From Delphinus delphis (taxonomy: Eukaryota; Chordata; Mammalia; Artiodactyla; Delphinidae), in contig NC_082692.2 in the NCBI RefSeq assembly GCF_949987515.2, positions 45,104,418 through 45,168,417 on the forward strand: 64,000 nucleotides of DNA. The letters run 5' to 3'. The notes beneath the pieces are model-generated. The model worked only from the letters and a program-made list of their open reading frames with translations. It did not search any database and was not told the origin of the DNA. Below are positions 12,302-22,520 of the stretch, one piece after another (position 1 is the stretch's first letter; every line of letters starts with the position of its first letter). The translations under genes were made by a program, and so were the position numbers.

Positions 12302-12482
12302 AGCCTCTCACTGTTGTGGCCTCTCCCATTGCGGAGCACAGGCTCCAGACATGCAGGCTCAGCGGCCATGGCTCATGGGCCCAGCCATTCCGCGGCCTGT
12401 GGGATCTTCCCGGACCGGGGCATGAACCCGTGTCCCCTGCATTGGCAGGCGAACTCTCAACAACTGCGCCACCAGGAAAGCC
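12302..12482 (-). mobile_element. CHR-2 SINE lacking its tail end
   Basis: Reverse-oriented CHR-2 body from CCTCTCACTGTTGTGGCC to CCACCAGGAAAGCC. The T-run and the GCGGTACGCGGG segment that normally precede it are absent, so the element's 3' end and poly(A) tail are missing. No target duplication was found, so later deletion is as likely as a tailless insertion. Confidence 0.88.
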
Positions 12483-13430
12483 ACCTTGAGATGTTTTATG
12501 ACACTTTAGAGGCATGTTGGTGATAGAAATATCCAGGTGGTCATTCCCTTCTCGCTTTCCTTGGTAAGCAGATGGTGTTTAACCCTCAATCTGCTGCTAT
12601 GCTCTCCTCTGCAGCTGTCTTCATTTAGTGCTGCTTCTACTTCTCCAGTTCTTCCCCAGTGGGAGAATTTGCCAATCATCCAGTTCAGGAGATATGTTTT
12701 CTTTTATTAGTCCTGTTATTGTCATCACCACCAGTGAACAAAATGACTGAATCCTGTGAAGCCAACAGATTTTGGAAGCAGGAGACAGGAACCTGATGTA
12801 CCACAGTGATGCTTCTATTGCACTTTCCTCTTAATTTCAGGCTTCAGTCGCGATGGACTCTTGTTTTCTTTACTACAGGTACAATATGTTGGGGACACAC
12901 TTATCTCATGGTATTAATTTCAACTGTTTAGACCCGAGGTGGGTATTCTTTCCTTCAGGTTGCTGATTTTACTACTGTGTCTATGCATTAGCATGGGGAA
13001 AACATCTTCCATGAACAATCTAGAACATAATGAGGCATTTTGTGTATTTTCACTTAATTTCTAATTATTGCTCAACACGTTATGTCTGATGACAGGGTCT
13101 TCCAAAGTATCAAAGCTTCCACCCTTATGTTGTCTTACACGTCTTCATGATGAAATCACCAGAACTAGTGACCCCAGCACATACTCTAAATGTTTGCAGA
13201 GGTGACGAGCACTTCAGGCCCCAGGGAGTGCTCCTCTGTGACTCTTGTCCACTACGTTGGATTGAAAGGCAGTGGGGTCCTAACACCATAAAAGTTTGTG
13301 GGTTGTGCTATTGCCAGTATAGGAGATACACACTGCTTTGCTATGCAGAAGGATTTGTGTGGCAGAAGCACTTAGGGAAGAGAAACACAAATTAATCAGT
13401 TTGTCTAAGCTGCCACCATTTCTCACTACT
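12483..13430. other. Anonymous sequence
   Basis: No repeat family recognised. An 82-codon plus-strand open frame at 13147-13395 shows no known domain. Confidence 0.45.
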
Positions 13431-13880
13431 CTTTGGTAATCTCATCTGCCCCTTCCACTTCTGCCTCTATTTAATCCATCCTCCAAATCTTTATAAGTGT
13501 AAATACAGTCCTATCACTTACTTCATTAAAGCTATTTAATGGCTTCAGGTTTTTCCTAACACTCCTGCCCATGTCACCTTGTCTTGTAGGATGTCCCCAT
13601 CCCCATGAGCACCATGCTTCTGCAGATTGCCCCTCTTTGCTCCTGAAGAAACCCAAGCTCCTTCCTGCCTGAGGGTCCTGAACATACGAGTCCTCTTCCT
13701 TGAGATGCTTCCTACTTAGCCCCTCCACTTCTCTGAACTAACTCCTTCCTATCTTTAGGTCTTAGCTTAAAGCTCGGTTCCATGAGATCAGGGTTCTTTC
13801 AAGTGTATCACCCATTCTTAGATTGATGTCTGGCACAGAGAATACACTTGGTTTTTCTTGAATGGAACAACAGTAAATTG
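13430..13880 (+). mobile_element. L2 LINE fragment (ancient)
   Basis: The diverged 3' portion of an L2-type element: a 'TTTAATGGCTTCAGG' block, the pyrimidine-rich body, 'TCCATGAGATCAGGG', and a 3' end resembling CTGGCACAGAGAATACAC followed by TTGAATGGAA. The order of blocks matches L2; the boundaries are approximate. Confidence 0.6.
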
Positions 13881-14811
13881 TGTTGCTCGACCATGCCACT
13901 CTTAGACCCAGGCCAGGTGGCCTAGAGAAATGAATGCATGCAGAATGCCACTAAATATGTCATGTCTGGGTGTCTGTTACTTTATATTTTTATTGGAGAT
14001 GATAATTCCTGTAAAATAGCTACTTTGTGGAATTGTTAGAAAGAACATTTGAAACTTCAAACACACACACAAAGATATTTTGATTAATGATAAATGTTTA
14101 TACCTGTGCCATCAAATATGTAGGTATAGTTGTAGTTTGAAATGAGCATATGTATATATCAGGGTGAAATATCGCTAAACTGGATTCAACTGGGTTTTAA
14201 AAATACCAGGATTCTTATCTCTCTGAACAGGAAGTCCAGTGGTGGGGCAAGCTCCAGGTACAAGCTGTCACTACTTTGGTTCTGTCTCCTTGTCATTTGT
14301 CCGTTTCCTCCTTCTCTGTGGTTAAACCTTGCTTCCAGACTCAGCATGATGGTGGTAGCAGTTCTGGACATAGTATCCCGACATGACAGCATGCAGAGAA
14401 AGAACCTCTATTTCTGTGAATCTTAAAAAGGGAGGAAGGCTTTCCCAGATGCCCTCCAGCCCAGGATACTTCCTCTCTTTTCAAAATTGTTTCACATTCC
14501 TAGCTTAAACCAACCCTGGGCAGGGGAATAAGACCATTATGCTAGGCCTCAACTTTATAGTTGGCAATGGTGCCAACCTCCCCAAATCCTGTGGACCCAT
14601 GCAGAAGGATGGATAATAGAACAACACTGCAATTGCTTCCAGAAGGAGGAAGGAGGGATGTGGTGGTGAATGTAGGGTAGGCAACTAACAGTACCTGCTA
14701 TACAATATGTCAAATATATGAATTTAAATTATTTTTCTTGTTCATGAAAGTCAGAAGAGTGAGGTCCCATAGGTAGTGTGGAAAGATAAGGTATTGTAGT
14801 ATTACATAGTG
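13881..14811. other. Anonymous sequence
   Basis: No repeat or gene recognised; a short (AC)n run lies near 14060-14070. Overlapping open frames on both strands at 14142-14426 look like chance. Confidence 0.45.
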
Positions 14812-14819
14812 CTTTAGAG

Positions 14820-15444
14820 CAGGGGTCCCCAACCCCTGGGCCATGGACCAGTACCAGTCCGTGGCCTGTTATAAACCGAGCTGCACAGCAGGAGGTGAGC
14901 GACGGGTGAGTGAGTGAAGCTTCATCTGTATTTACAGCCACTCCCCATCGCTCACATTACTGCCTGAACTCCGCCTCAGATCAACGGTGGCATTAGATTC
15001 TCATAGGAGTGCGAATCCTACTGTTAACTGTGCATGCGAGGGATCGAGGTTGTGCGCTCCTTATGAGAATTTAATGCCTGATGATCTGAGGTGGAGCTGA
15101 GGCAGTGATGCTAGTGCTGGGGAGTGGCTGCAAATACAGATTATCATTAGCAGAGAGGTTTGACTGCACAGAGACCATAATAAATCAATTGCCTGCAGAC
15201 TCATATCAAAACCCTATCAAGTAAGTGGCAAGTGAAAACAAGCTCAGGGCTCCCACTGACTCTGCATTATGGTGAGTTGTATAATTATATCATTATGTAT
15301 TACAATGTAATAATAATAGAAATAAAGTGCACAATAAATGTAATGCGCTTGAATCATCCTGAAACCATCCCTACCCCCTGGTCTGTGGAAAAATGTGTCT
15401 TCCACAAAACCGGTCCTTGGTGCCAAAAAGGCTGGGGACCACTG
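14820..15444 (+). mobile_element. MER1-type non-autonomous hAT transposon, complete
   Basis: A 625-bp element with both hAT-type termini (CAGGGGTCCCCAACCCC at the start; GGCTGGGGACCACTG at the end, the inverted complement). It is flanked by a perfect 8-bp target duplication, CTTTAGAG (14812-14819 and 15445-15452), as expected for hAT transposition. The internal sequence (AGCTTCATCTGTATTTACAG, CTCCTTATGAGAATTTAATG) is that of MER1, a Charlie3-related family. It encodes no transposase. The orientation given is that of the remembered consensus. Confidence 0.93.
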
Positions 15445-15452
15445 CTTTAGAG

Positions 15453-16508
15453 TACACGGTGTTAGGATTATTAGCAAATGATATCACTAGCAAACCAGCC
15501 CACTCTGGTATGCAACAATGAAGAAAGTTTCTCTGCTGTGTAGGTTGAAATCACATCTGATTATAAGGCAGAGGGAAATACGAAATAACAAAGGGCTCCA
15601 TGGCAGTGACAGCTGTCAGGGATGATGTGCATATTCTTCACCCCTCTTGTACTCATTGCACACATGGCTAATCAATCACAGCACATTCCTCACTGAGGGT
15701 GGACATGGTCTGGAGTCATTTTCAGACCAGTCCTGACTGTCAGCTGGCATTGTACCTCCAAAGAAATCCTGTCCACCATCTATGACACAGACATGTTACA
15801 GAACTATATTTTTATACAGAGAAGAAGAATGAAAAAAGTTCTATGTAATTTCAAAATAAAATCATTAAAAATATGAACCCAAAGCAGACGGAATAGAAGG
15901 ATGAGTGGTAGTTATAAGCACCATGACTTCTGGTATAAGTGGCCTTTGCACCTGGCCCTGCAGGATGAAGAGGTTTTATGGATTGATGGATGGAAAAAGG
16001 AAGAAAAGAGGAGACAGGTCAGGGCATCAGCAAAGACAGGCAGGCAACAGACCAGTGTGGTTCAAATACTGAGGTGGAAATGGGTGTGTCCCCCACCTCC
16101 TTTGCTCTGTGCCCTCTTCGTGTGTCTTCTGGCACTTTATCCTCATTCTGTTTACCCTCAACAAATCCCTCTGTCAGCAAGAGATCTGACAAGTCATTCA
16201 TACCAAACATCACACGATTGATAAATCTCAATGAGAAATCTTCCCCTGAGCTATTTTGAATATTTGTTAGAAGCAAAGCCTTAAACCAGAAGGTAAGAAG
16301 TTAAAGAGGTGGAATTCCACAAGCTAGTGAGACAGGAGTAGGGAAAGGGCAAGGGCAAAAGATATTTTGGACACACAGAGGCTTCCCCCAAGTCTGTGAA
16401 ACCATACCAGGGAGAGAAATACGGATAAATATTGACAAAAAGTATAATGACAAAAAGACAAATATTGGGGTAAAGACAATTTATTTTGCCTATAGTGCCT
16501 AATGCTTT
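15453..16508. other. Anonymous sequence
   Basis: No repeat recognised. A 106-codon plus-strand frame at 15901-16221 and its overlaps resemble no known protein. Confidence 0.45.
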
Positions 16509-16509
16509 A

Positions 16510-17330
16510 AAAACTGGCTTTATTGAGATATAATTCATATGATCCAAACTTTTACAGTGTACATTTCAAAGGTTTTTAGTAGATTCACAGGAGTCTGCAA
16601 CCATCACCACTATCTAATTTTAGAAAAAAAAGAAATACTTTGCCCATTAGCACAGGATTCTTCCTCCCTCCAGCCTGTGGCAACCATTAATTGGTTTTGT
16701 CTCCATGGATTTTCCTGTTCTGACCATTTCATGTAAATGGAATCATACAATAAGTGATCTTTTGTGACTGGCTTTTTTCACTTAGCTCAGTGTTTTTGAG
16801 GTTCATGCATGTTGTAGCATCTACCTGTACTTCATTCCTTTTTATTGTTAAATAAAATAAAATACAATATACAATAAATAAATAAAATACGATATTCCAT
16901 TGTATAGGTATTGTACATTTTGTTTATCCATTCATCCATTGGTGGACATATGGGTTGTTTCCAACTTTTGGCTGTTTTGAATCATGTTGCTGTGAACATT
17001 TGTGCACAAGTGTTTGTGTCGACATATGTCTTCATTTCTCTTCGGTATACACCTAGGAATGAAATTGCTTGCTCCTATGGTAACTCTATGTTTATTAACC
17101 TTTTGAGGAACTGCCAGACCATTTTCCAAAGTATTGGCACCATTTAAAATTCCCACCAGCAACGTGTGAGGGTTCCAATTACTCCATGTCACAACACTGG
17201 GTTTTACCTGTCCTTTTTGAATATAGCCATGTTGGTGGCTCTGAAGTGGTGGCTCATCAGTGGTTTTGATCTGCATTTCCCTGAAGCCTTGCCAAACACT
17301 TTTGCATCTCATCCTTCAGCCACAAGATAG
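16510..17330 (-). mobile_element. Old LINE-1 (L1M) 3' end
   Basis: Antisense 3' UTR and terminal ORF2 of an L1M-type element: TTTATTGAGATATAATTCA, CAACCATCACCACTATCTAA, GGAATCATACAATAAGTG, TTTGTTTATCCATTCATCC, TTGAGGAACTGCCAGACC, ACTCCATGTCACAAC. Many substitutions indicate great age. A secondary AAATA/AATAA repeat expansion interrupts it at about 16848-16893. A 126-codon minus-strand frame (16932-17312) is the ORF2 C-terminal remnant. Confidence 0.9.
16848..16893. repeat. AAATA-rich simple repeat inside L1M
   Basis: TAAATAAAATAAAATAC, then AATAAATAAATAAAATAC, in place of the usual 'ATGGCTGAATAATATTCC' of this L1 position. It is a local expansion within the older L1. Confidence 0.75.
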
Positions 17331-18029
17331 ACATGCTTCCATTGTTTTTGTCATATGAAATTTCTTCTTTTTCCCTTTTCTATCTAACCATGAATAGGTA
17401 TTAACATAGTGGATGGCAACTTCCCTTTAAGCGATAATAATCCTCTTCCTGATTTGGACAGTCGATGTTCAAGATATCTTCAGGTCAAGAACAGTACTGA
17501 CCAAAAATAAAAACCTCACCTTGTGTGTGAGAGCAGATGCCAATGAACAGAAATTGAAAATCGCAGCTGTGCTCCACATGGCCTTCAACCTCGTATTAAA
17601 TATATTTCTGAATGGCCCTTCTGTTATTTGAAATTGTAGCAGAGCCATGACTGTCCTAAAGCTCCTGTAGGATCTGAGAAAGATGAATAGTCTACTCAGT
17701 TTTCTTAGATCTTCAGAACATTAGTAGCATTTCAGCATTGCAGAAAATCATATTTCTTTCATTTTCATTTATCCCTAGTCGGAAGGCACTCAAGTGCAAA
17801 ATGGTCCCAGAATCCCTGGTGCAGGAGAGTCTTTGTTTCCTGAAGTTTGCTTAGCTGATTTCATTGTGCCATTAGGCCTGAAGCTGTCCCTAAGCACTTT
17901 AGGCAAGTCTCAATTATATCTATTAACTTGGAGGAAGTTCATTTTCATCTTTATTATTGTTGTTATTGCTGGTTTTATATATTATGTGTATTATGTTTAT
18001 TAATTATGTTATAATCTTCACAGTTATCC
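17331..18029. other. Anonymous sequence
   Basis: No repeat or gene recognised. Confidence 0.45.
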
Positions 18030-18134
18030 CAGAAGTATTAAGCTCCAGGCAGGAATCTTTGTTTTGCTGAAAAACATATCCCAATCCTCTAGAACATGTA
18101 AGTGCTCATAGATATTCGTTGAATGGATAAATTC
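18030..18134 (+). mobile_element. L2 3'-end fragment
   Basis: Resembles the conserved L2 3' end: 'AGCTCCAGGCAGGAATCTTTG', 'CCTCTAGAACATGTAAGTGC', 'TTCGTTGAATGGATAAA'. Diverged; boundaries approximate. Confidence 0.55.
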
Positions 18135-18205
18135 ATGAATTGAATGCTTCTTACACCTGGCACATAAGAAATGCTCGGTAGATGTTAGCTGTCATTTTCA
18201 TGTTC
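18135..18205 (+). mobile_element. MIR SINE 3'-end fragment
   Basis: CACCTGGCACATAAGAAATGCTC followed by GGTAGATGTTAGC matches the MIR/CORE-SINE 3' end. Only the terminal part is present. Confidence 0.55.
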
Positions 18206-18214
18206 AAGTTTCAG

Positions 18215-18410
18215 GTTAAGCACTTCACAATGGATACTTCACTTCATTCTCCTACCAACCAAGAAGGAGAAATATTATTATAATATTAATTTCACAGATG
18301 AGGAAAGAAGGAGCTCGGAGAGTTAAGGAATTCACTCAAGGTCACATGCAAGGCTGGTTGGTGGCAGTGCTATGGCTGGAACCAGCTGGGATGGACTCCT
18401 GAGCTGGTGC
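18215..18410 (-). mobile_element. MIR SINE, antisense
   Basis: Complement of MIR: TTTCACAGATGAGGAAAG, AGAGTTAAGGAATTCACTC, AAGGTCACATGCAAGGCTGG, TGGCAGTGCTATGGCTGG. These correspond in order to the CORE region and tRNA-derived head of MIR, in antisense. Confidence 0.82.
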
Positions 18411-18451
18411 CCTTGTTCCCGTGCCCCTCGCTTTTGCTATTGAAGAGTAAA

Positions 18452-18564
18452 GGGAGGAGATATGGGAACATATATATATGTATAACTGATTCACTGTGTT
18501 ATAAAGCAGAAACTAACACACCATTGTAACGCAATTATACTCCAATAAAGATGTTAAAAAAAAA
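18452..18564 (+). mobile_element. Severely 5'-truncated LINE-1 3' end
   Basis: About 115 bp of modern L1 3' UTR: GGGAACATATATATATGTAT, AACTGATTCACTG, CAATTATACTCCAATAAAG, ATGTTAAAAAAAA. The short duplicated flank AAGAGTAAA (18443-18451 and 18565-18573) supports a single, extremely truncated insertion. Confidence 0.88.
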
Positions 18565-18573
18565 AAGAGTAAA

Positions 18574-20063
18574 CAATCAAAGCCTTGCCCTTTAATCGCC
18601 CGGCAGCCCCAGAACAGAAGAGGAGTGCCTTGTGTGTGAACCCCATCTCCTCGCTCACTAGCAATAGCCCTTTGAGATCAGATATTCCGGGAATAGAAAA
18701 AGGAAACGTCAGACTGCTTGAGTTTCATATGAAAAGTTGTCAGTTAGTGGTATTGATTCACCCCATGTGTAGCAGCTGGTAAAATGTTGGTTTTAACTTG
18801 CTTTTCTCCTGATGCTTGGAAGTTTTGCTGCACTATGGTCAGAATTGAGAGACTGCTTATGCTCAGACTAATCCTTCTGATGTGTTACTTGAAGAATTTA
18901 TACTAATGCTCCCTTCTGATAATAATAGCTCTTCTCAAGGGGTGAAAAGAGGAAAGCTCATGGGGTGGCTTATTCCAGGAGAAAAAACCAAATACTTTTC
19001 CTGAGAATCAAGAAAAACATAAAAACAGAAATCAGTGTTGACTTGTCATCTAGAGTTTCTTGGAGCTACTCTTATGCTAATAAGCCTTAGTGACTAATTA
19101 TAGCCAAGAAAAAATGTGCTATGCGCCAGTTTGAAGAAATGAGGCCGGACATTTAAAAAATATATGAGGCTGCTGGCAAATGAGATTTTTAATAAAGGTT
19201 GAGAACAGTTTCTGTCACAAAGGCTGATCTGTCTGGAAGTATGATTGAAAATTTGTGGGTTGGTACGAGTTTTTTTTAAAAGCTGAAAAACTTAAGGACA
19301 TTCTGTAAGTCCAGATCTAGGCAGTGTTCTTTGAGTAATAGTTGATTATCTGCTATCTGCATTCCTCAGCTTCATGGATGCCAGGGTGAAGTTACAGTGA
19401 GGGCTGCATGGCTGAGGAAAAGCAGAGTATTTAGCAATTAGCAAGAGAAAAAAGAAGCCAAGCTGGGGTGATGCTTTTCTAAGTTCATTTCTTTATCTCA
19501 GTTCATTTTCCATATGGTTGTTCAAATGGGAAATCTGAGGGTAATGGAAATTCTCGTGGGTCTGCCAGGCCTCCATTCTTCTTCTTATTATTATCATTAT
19601 TATTAATGCTGTCTGGATGTGGCTGAGCTTGGCATGCAGCCTGAGACAATCAGTAGAGCTTCTGTCCTCCTGGCCACAAGCATTGATTTAGGAATAGGTA
19701 CAAGACCCAGTTTGGGCTTGGAATCAAGGTCCAGGACTTTTGTTCAGTCTGCCTGGTGAGAGAGCTCATCTTTTCTGTTTTGGTTGAGATGAGAAGAGTG
19801 TTGGTCTGAGACAGTATTTGTCCTTGCTAAATCGCCATGATGGGTGGAAACGCACAGAGGGAAGCAGAGCCAGGGCTGGGGAGAAACCGGGTCCTGGTGA
19901 TGTGGTTTCAACACTTCGATCCAGCTGTGTTCTAATTCATCCTTGCCCTTTGACTCTTAAGTTCCAAGAGGCAATAAATGTCCCCACCCCACTACTTCTT
20001 AAAACAGTTTGACTTGGACATTCTGTTCCTTGCAACCAAAAGCATACTGACTGATCTGGTGAG
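18574..20063. other. Anonymous sequence
   Basis: 1.5 kb without recognised repeats or genes, apart from a short TTA/ATT-rich run near 19583-19606. Confidence 0.45.
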
Positions 20064-20072
20064 ATAACTTTT

Positions 20073-20226
20073 TGCAGAGTACAGGCTCTGGATGCGCAAG
20101 CTCAGTGGCCATGGCTCACAGTCCTAGCCACTCTGTGGCATGTGGGATCTTTCCGGACCGGAGCACGAACCCGTGTCCCCTGCATTGGCAGGCAGACTCT
20201 CAACCACTGCGCCACCAAAGAAGCCC
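20073..20226 (-). mobile_element. Tailless CHR-2 SINE with target duplication
   Basis: Reverse-oriented CHR-2 from GCAGAGTACAGGCTC to CCACCAAAGAAGCCC. It lacks about 40 bp of the element's 3' end and the A-tail. Direct repeats ATAACTTTT (20064-20072 and 20227-20235) abut both ends, so the truncated form appears to have inserted as such. Confidence 0.85.
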
Positions 20227-20587
20227 ATAACTTTTAATTTAATTGACCCCTATACTCTCCCCAACCAAAGAGTCACACACATGCTTACACACTAAGGCTA
20301 TTTATGATGGATTTTATAGCACAATCCTGGTCTTTTGTAAAGGGTGCATTTTTTTACTGCTAGGTTTCTAATTAGATAAATTATTTCATCTGAGTATTTG
20401 GGTGTGGGTCTCTTTTTTGGAAAAATGACACAGTGCCTTGTTAATAGTATCCCAACATAACTATTCTGTATAGGTTTTCATTTAGTGGCAAATTAAGTAA
20501 GAGCAGTCTTTATTTTGGGGTCTCAGACAAAATCAGGATGTTCTTATGTCTCATCTTAGGGTCTATCATAGCCTTGTAGATAGTTAG

Positions 20588-20953
20588 TGTTATGGACTAA
20601 ATGTTTGTGTCCCTCGTAAATTCCTATGTTGAAATCTTAACTTCTAATATGATGATGTTAGGAGGTGGGGCCTTTGGGAGGTGATGAGGTCATGAGAGTG
20701 GAGCTCTCATGACTGGGATTAGTGCCCTTGTAAGAGAGACCCCCGAGAGCTCTCTTGTCCCTTCTGCTTTGTGAGGACACAGTGAGAAGACAGTCATTTA
20801 TGAACCAGGAAGTGGATCCTCACCACTTAGTCGATCTGCTAGCACCTTGATCTTGGACTCTCCAGCCTCCAGAACTATGAGAAATAAATGATTGCTGCTT
20901 AAGCCACACAGTCTATTGTATTATTGTTATAACCACCCAATTGGACTAACACA
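20588..20953 (+). mobile_element. MLT1-like solo LTR (ERVL-MaLR)
   Basis: Begins TGTTATGGACTAAATG and ends GGACTAACACA, giving the TG...CA ends of an LTR. The interior (AGGAGGTGGGGCCTTTGGG, TGAGGTCATGAG, GTGAGGACACAGTGAGAAG, CCAGCCTCCAGAACTATGAG) follows the MaLR MLT1-type consensus. AATAAA at 20884-20889 is the likely LTR polyadenylation signal. No internal retroviral sequence flanks it, so it is a solo LTR. The 5-bp target duplication has decayed. Confidence 0.82.
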
Positions 20954-22145
20954 GGAAGAAATCCATAAATATATGAGTAAGTATTCATTTGTTCCTGTCA
21001 ATTAAAGTAAGACATATTTTCTTCTCTCTGTTTGGGAAGAAATGTCTTATTATCGAAAGAAAGTCCATTTTAGCATTGTCAGAATACTTTTCTGTTTGTG
21101 CTTTGGACGAAACAAAAGACCAGAAGACTTACCTTCCTTAGCATTTACTTATTCCTTAGGTCAAAATTGTTTATTAGGGTTTATACCCTGCATGCTCTAT
21201 TTTGTCTTTGAAAATATATTTAATTTAAAATACTTTAATAAATTTATATTTTATTTAAAAATTTATTCTTGCTGTATTGGTGGGGCTTCAATCATAGAAG
21301 CAGAACCACTGTGGGTGATGGAATAAGGAATTTATTATGGGAATTAGAACCTACACCCTTGTGGGAAGAGCTGGAAGAAAGAAGGTCAAAAAGAAATTGA
21401 AGGATCAGAGAAAAAAAATCATCATCCAGTTAATATGGAAAGACAAAGGTGTCCAGCTACCAAAATGAGGCTGTGAGGGGGAGGATCACGAAGAACTTGT
21501 AGGGAGAGTGGGGAGCTGTGACTGGCTAACATTTCTGTGCATCCACCACCAAATGTCAGGGGAGTGGGTAGGGGGCTGGGGCTGCTGTTGAGAAGAGGTG
21601 AATGCAGGGCAGAGGAGAGCAGAACAAACTTACATTCATTGGTTATAGCCTTTTCTCCCTAGAAATGCCATTGTGTGGTCAGTAAATATTACAAAGGAAA
21701 GGTTTCTGGCCAGCCTAGTGTTATTCCTTGATAGAGAAGCCAGTTTGCTTGTTTTTCCAGCCTAGAGACCTTGGACTTTGTGTTAGCTTGTTAATTGGGC
21801 ACTTTAAAAGAATATGTACATGTTTGGTCTGTTGGTTGAGATTTACCTGGAATATAGTTGGGCTTTTATACTGAATTATAAGATCTTTTCTCAACTTTTG
21901 CAAATCTCCTTCAATTCTATCTCTATTGTTTCTGTTACATGTTTTCAGGTTGCAACTTTGGGAAAAACTATGATTCTTAACTTTGTTTCTTCACTGATTG
22001 GGCTCCACATCTATCATATTTTCATTTTTTAAAATCTCATCATTTTTTTGTGAGTTTCAGGCCTCCTTTTTGATCAAGTCTGTGGTCAAACCTAGCACAA
22101 GCTAGGGTTTAAGAGTCAAAGTCTTCCTCCTTTTTTGGTATTTTA
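20954..22145. other. Anonymous sequence, possibly a diverged repeat
   Basis: No confident assignment. The stretch at 21290-21400 (ATAGAAGCAGAACCACTG, then GGAATTTATTATGGGAATT) is reminiscent of common mammalian LTR sequence, but too diverged to name. Confidence 0.35.
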
Positions 22146-22520
22146 TATTTACTTTTTAAGAAAAGTTATTTTATTAAAAATTTTTTTTAAATTAATTTGT
22201 ATTGGAGTATAGTTGCTTTACAATCTTGTATTAGTTTCTACTGTACAGCAAAATGAATCAGCCATAAATATACATATATCTCCTCCCTTTTGGACTTCCT
22301 TCCCATTCAGGTCACCACAGTGCATTAAGTAGAGTTCCCTGTGCTATACAGTACATTCTCATTAGTTATCTACTTTATACATAGTATCAATAGTGTATAT
22401 GTGTCAATCCCAATCTCCCAATTCTCCCCCCACCCCTTTCCCCCTTGGTATCCATACATTTGTTCTCTACCTCTGTGTTTCTATTTCTGTTTTGCAAATA
22501 GGATCATCTGTACCATTTTT

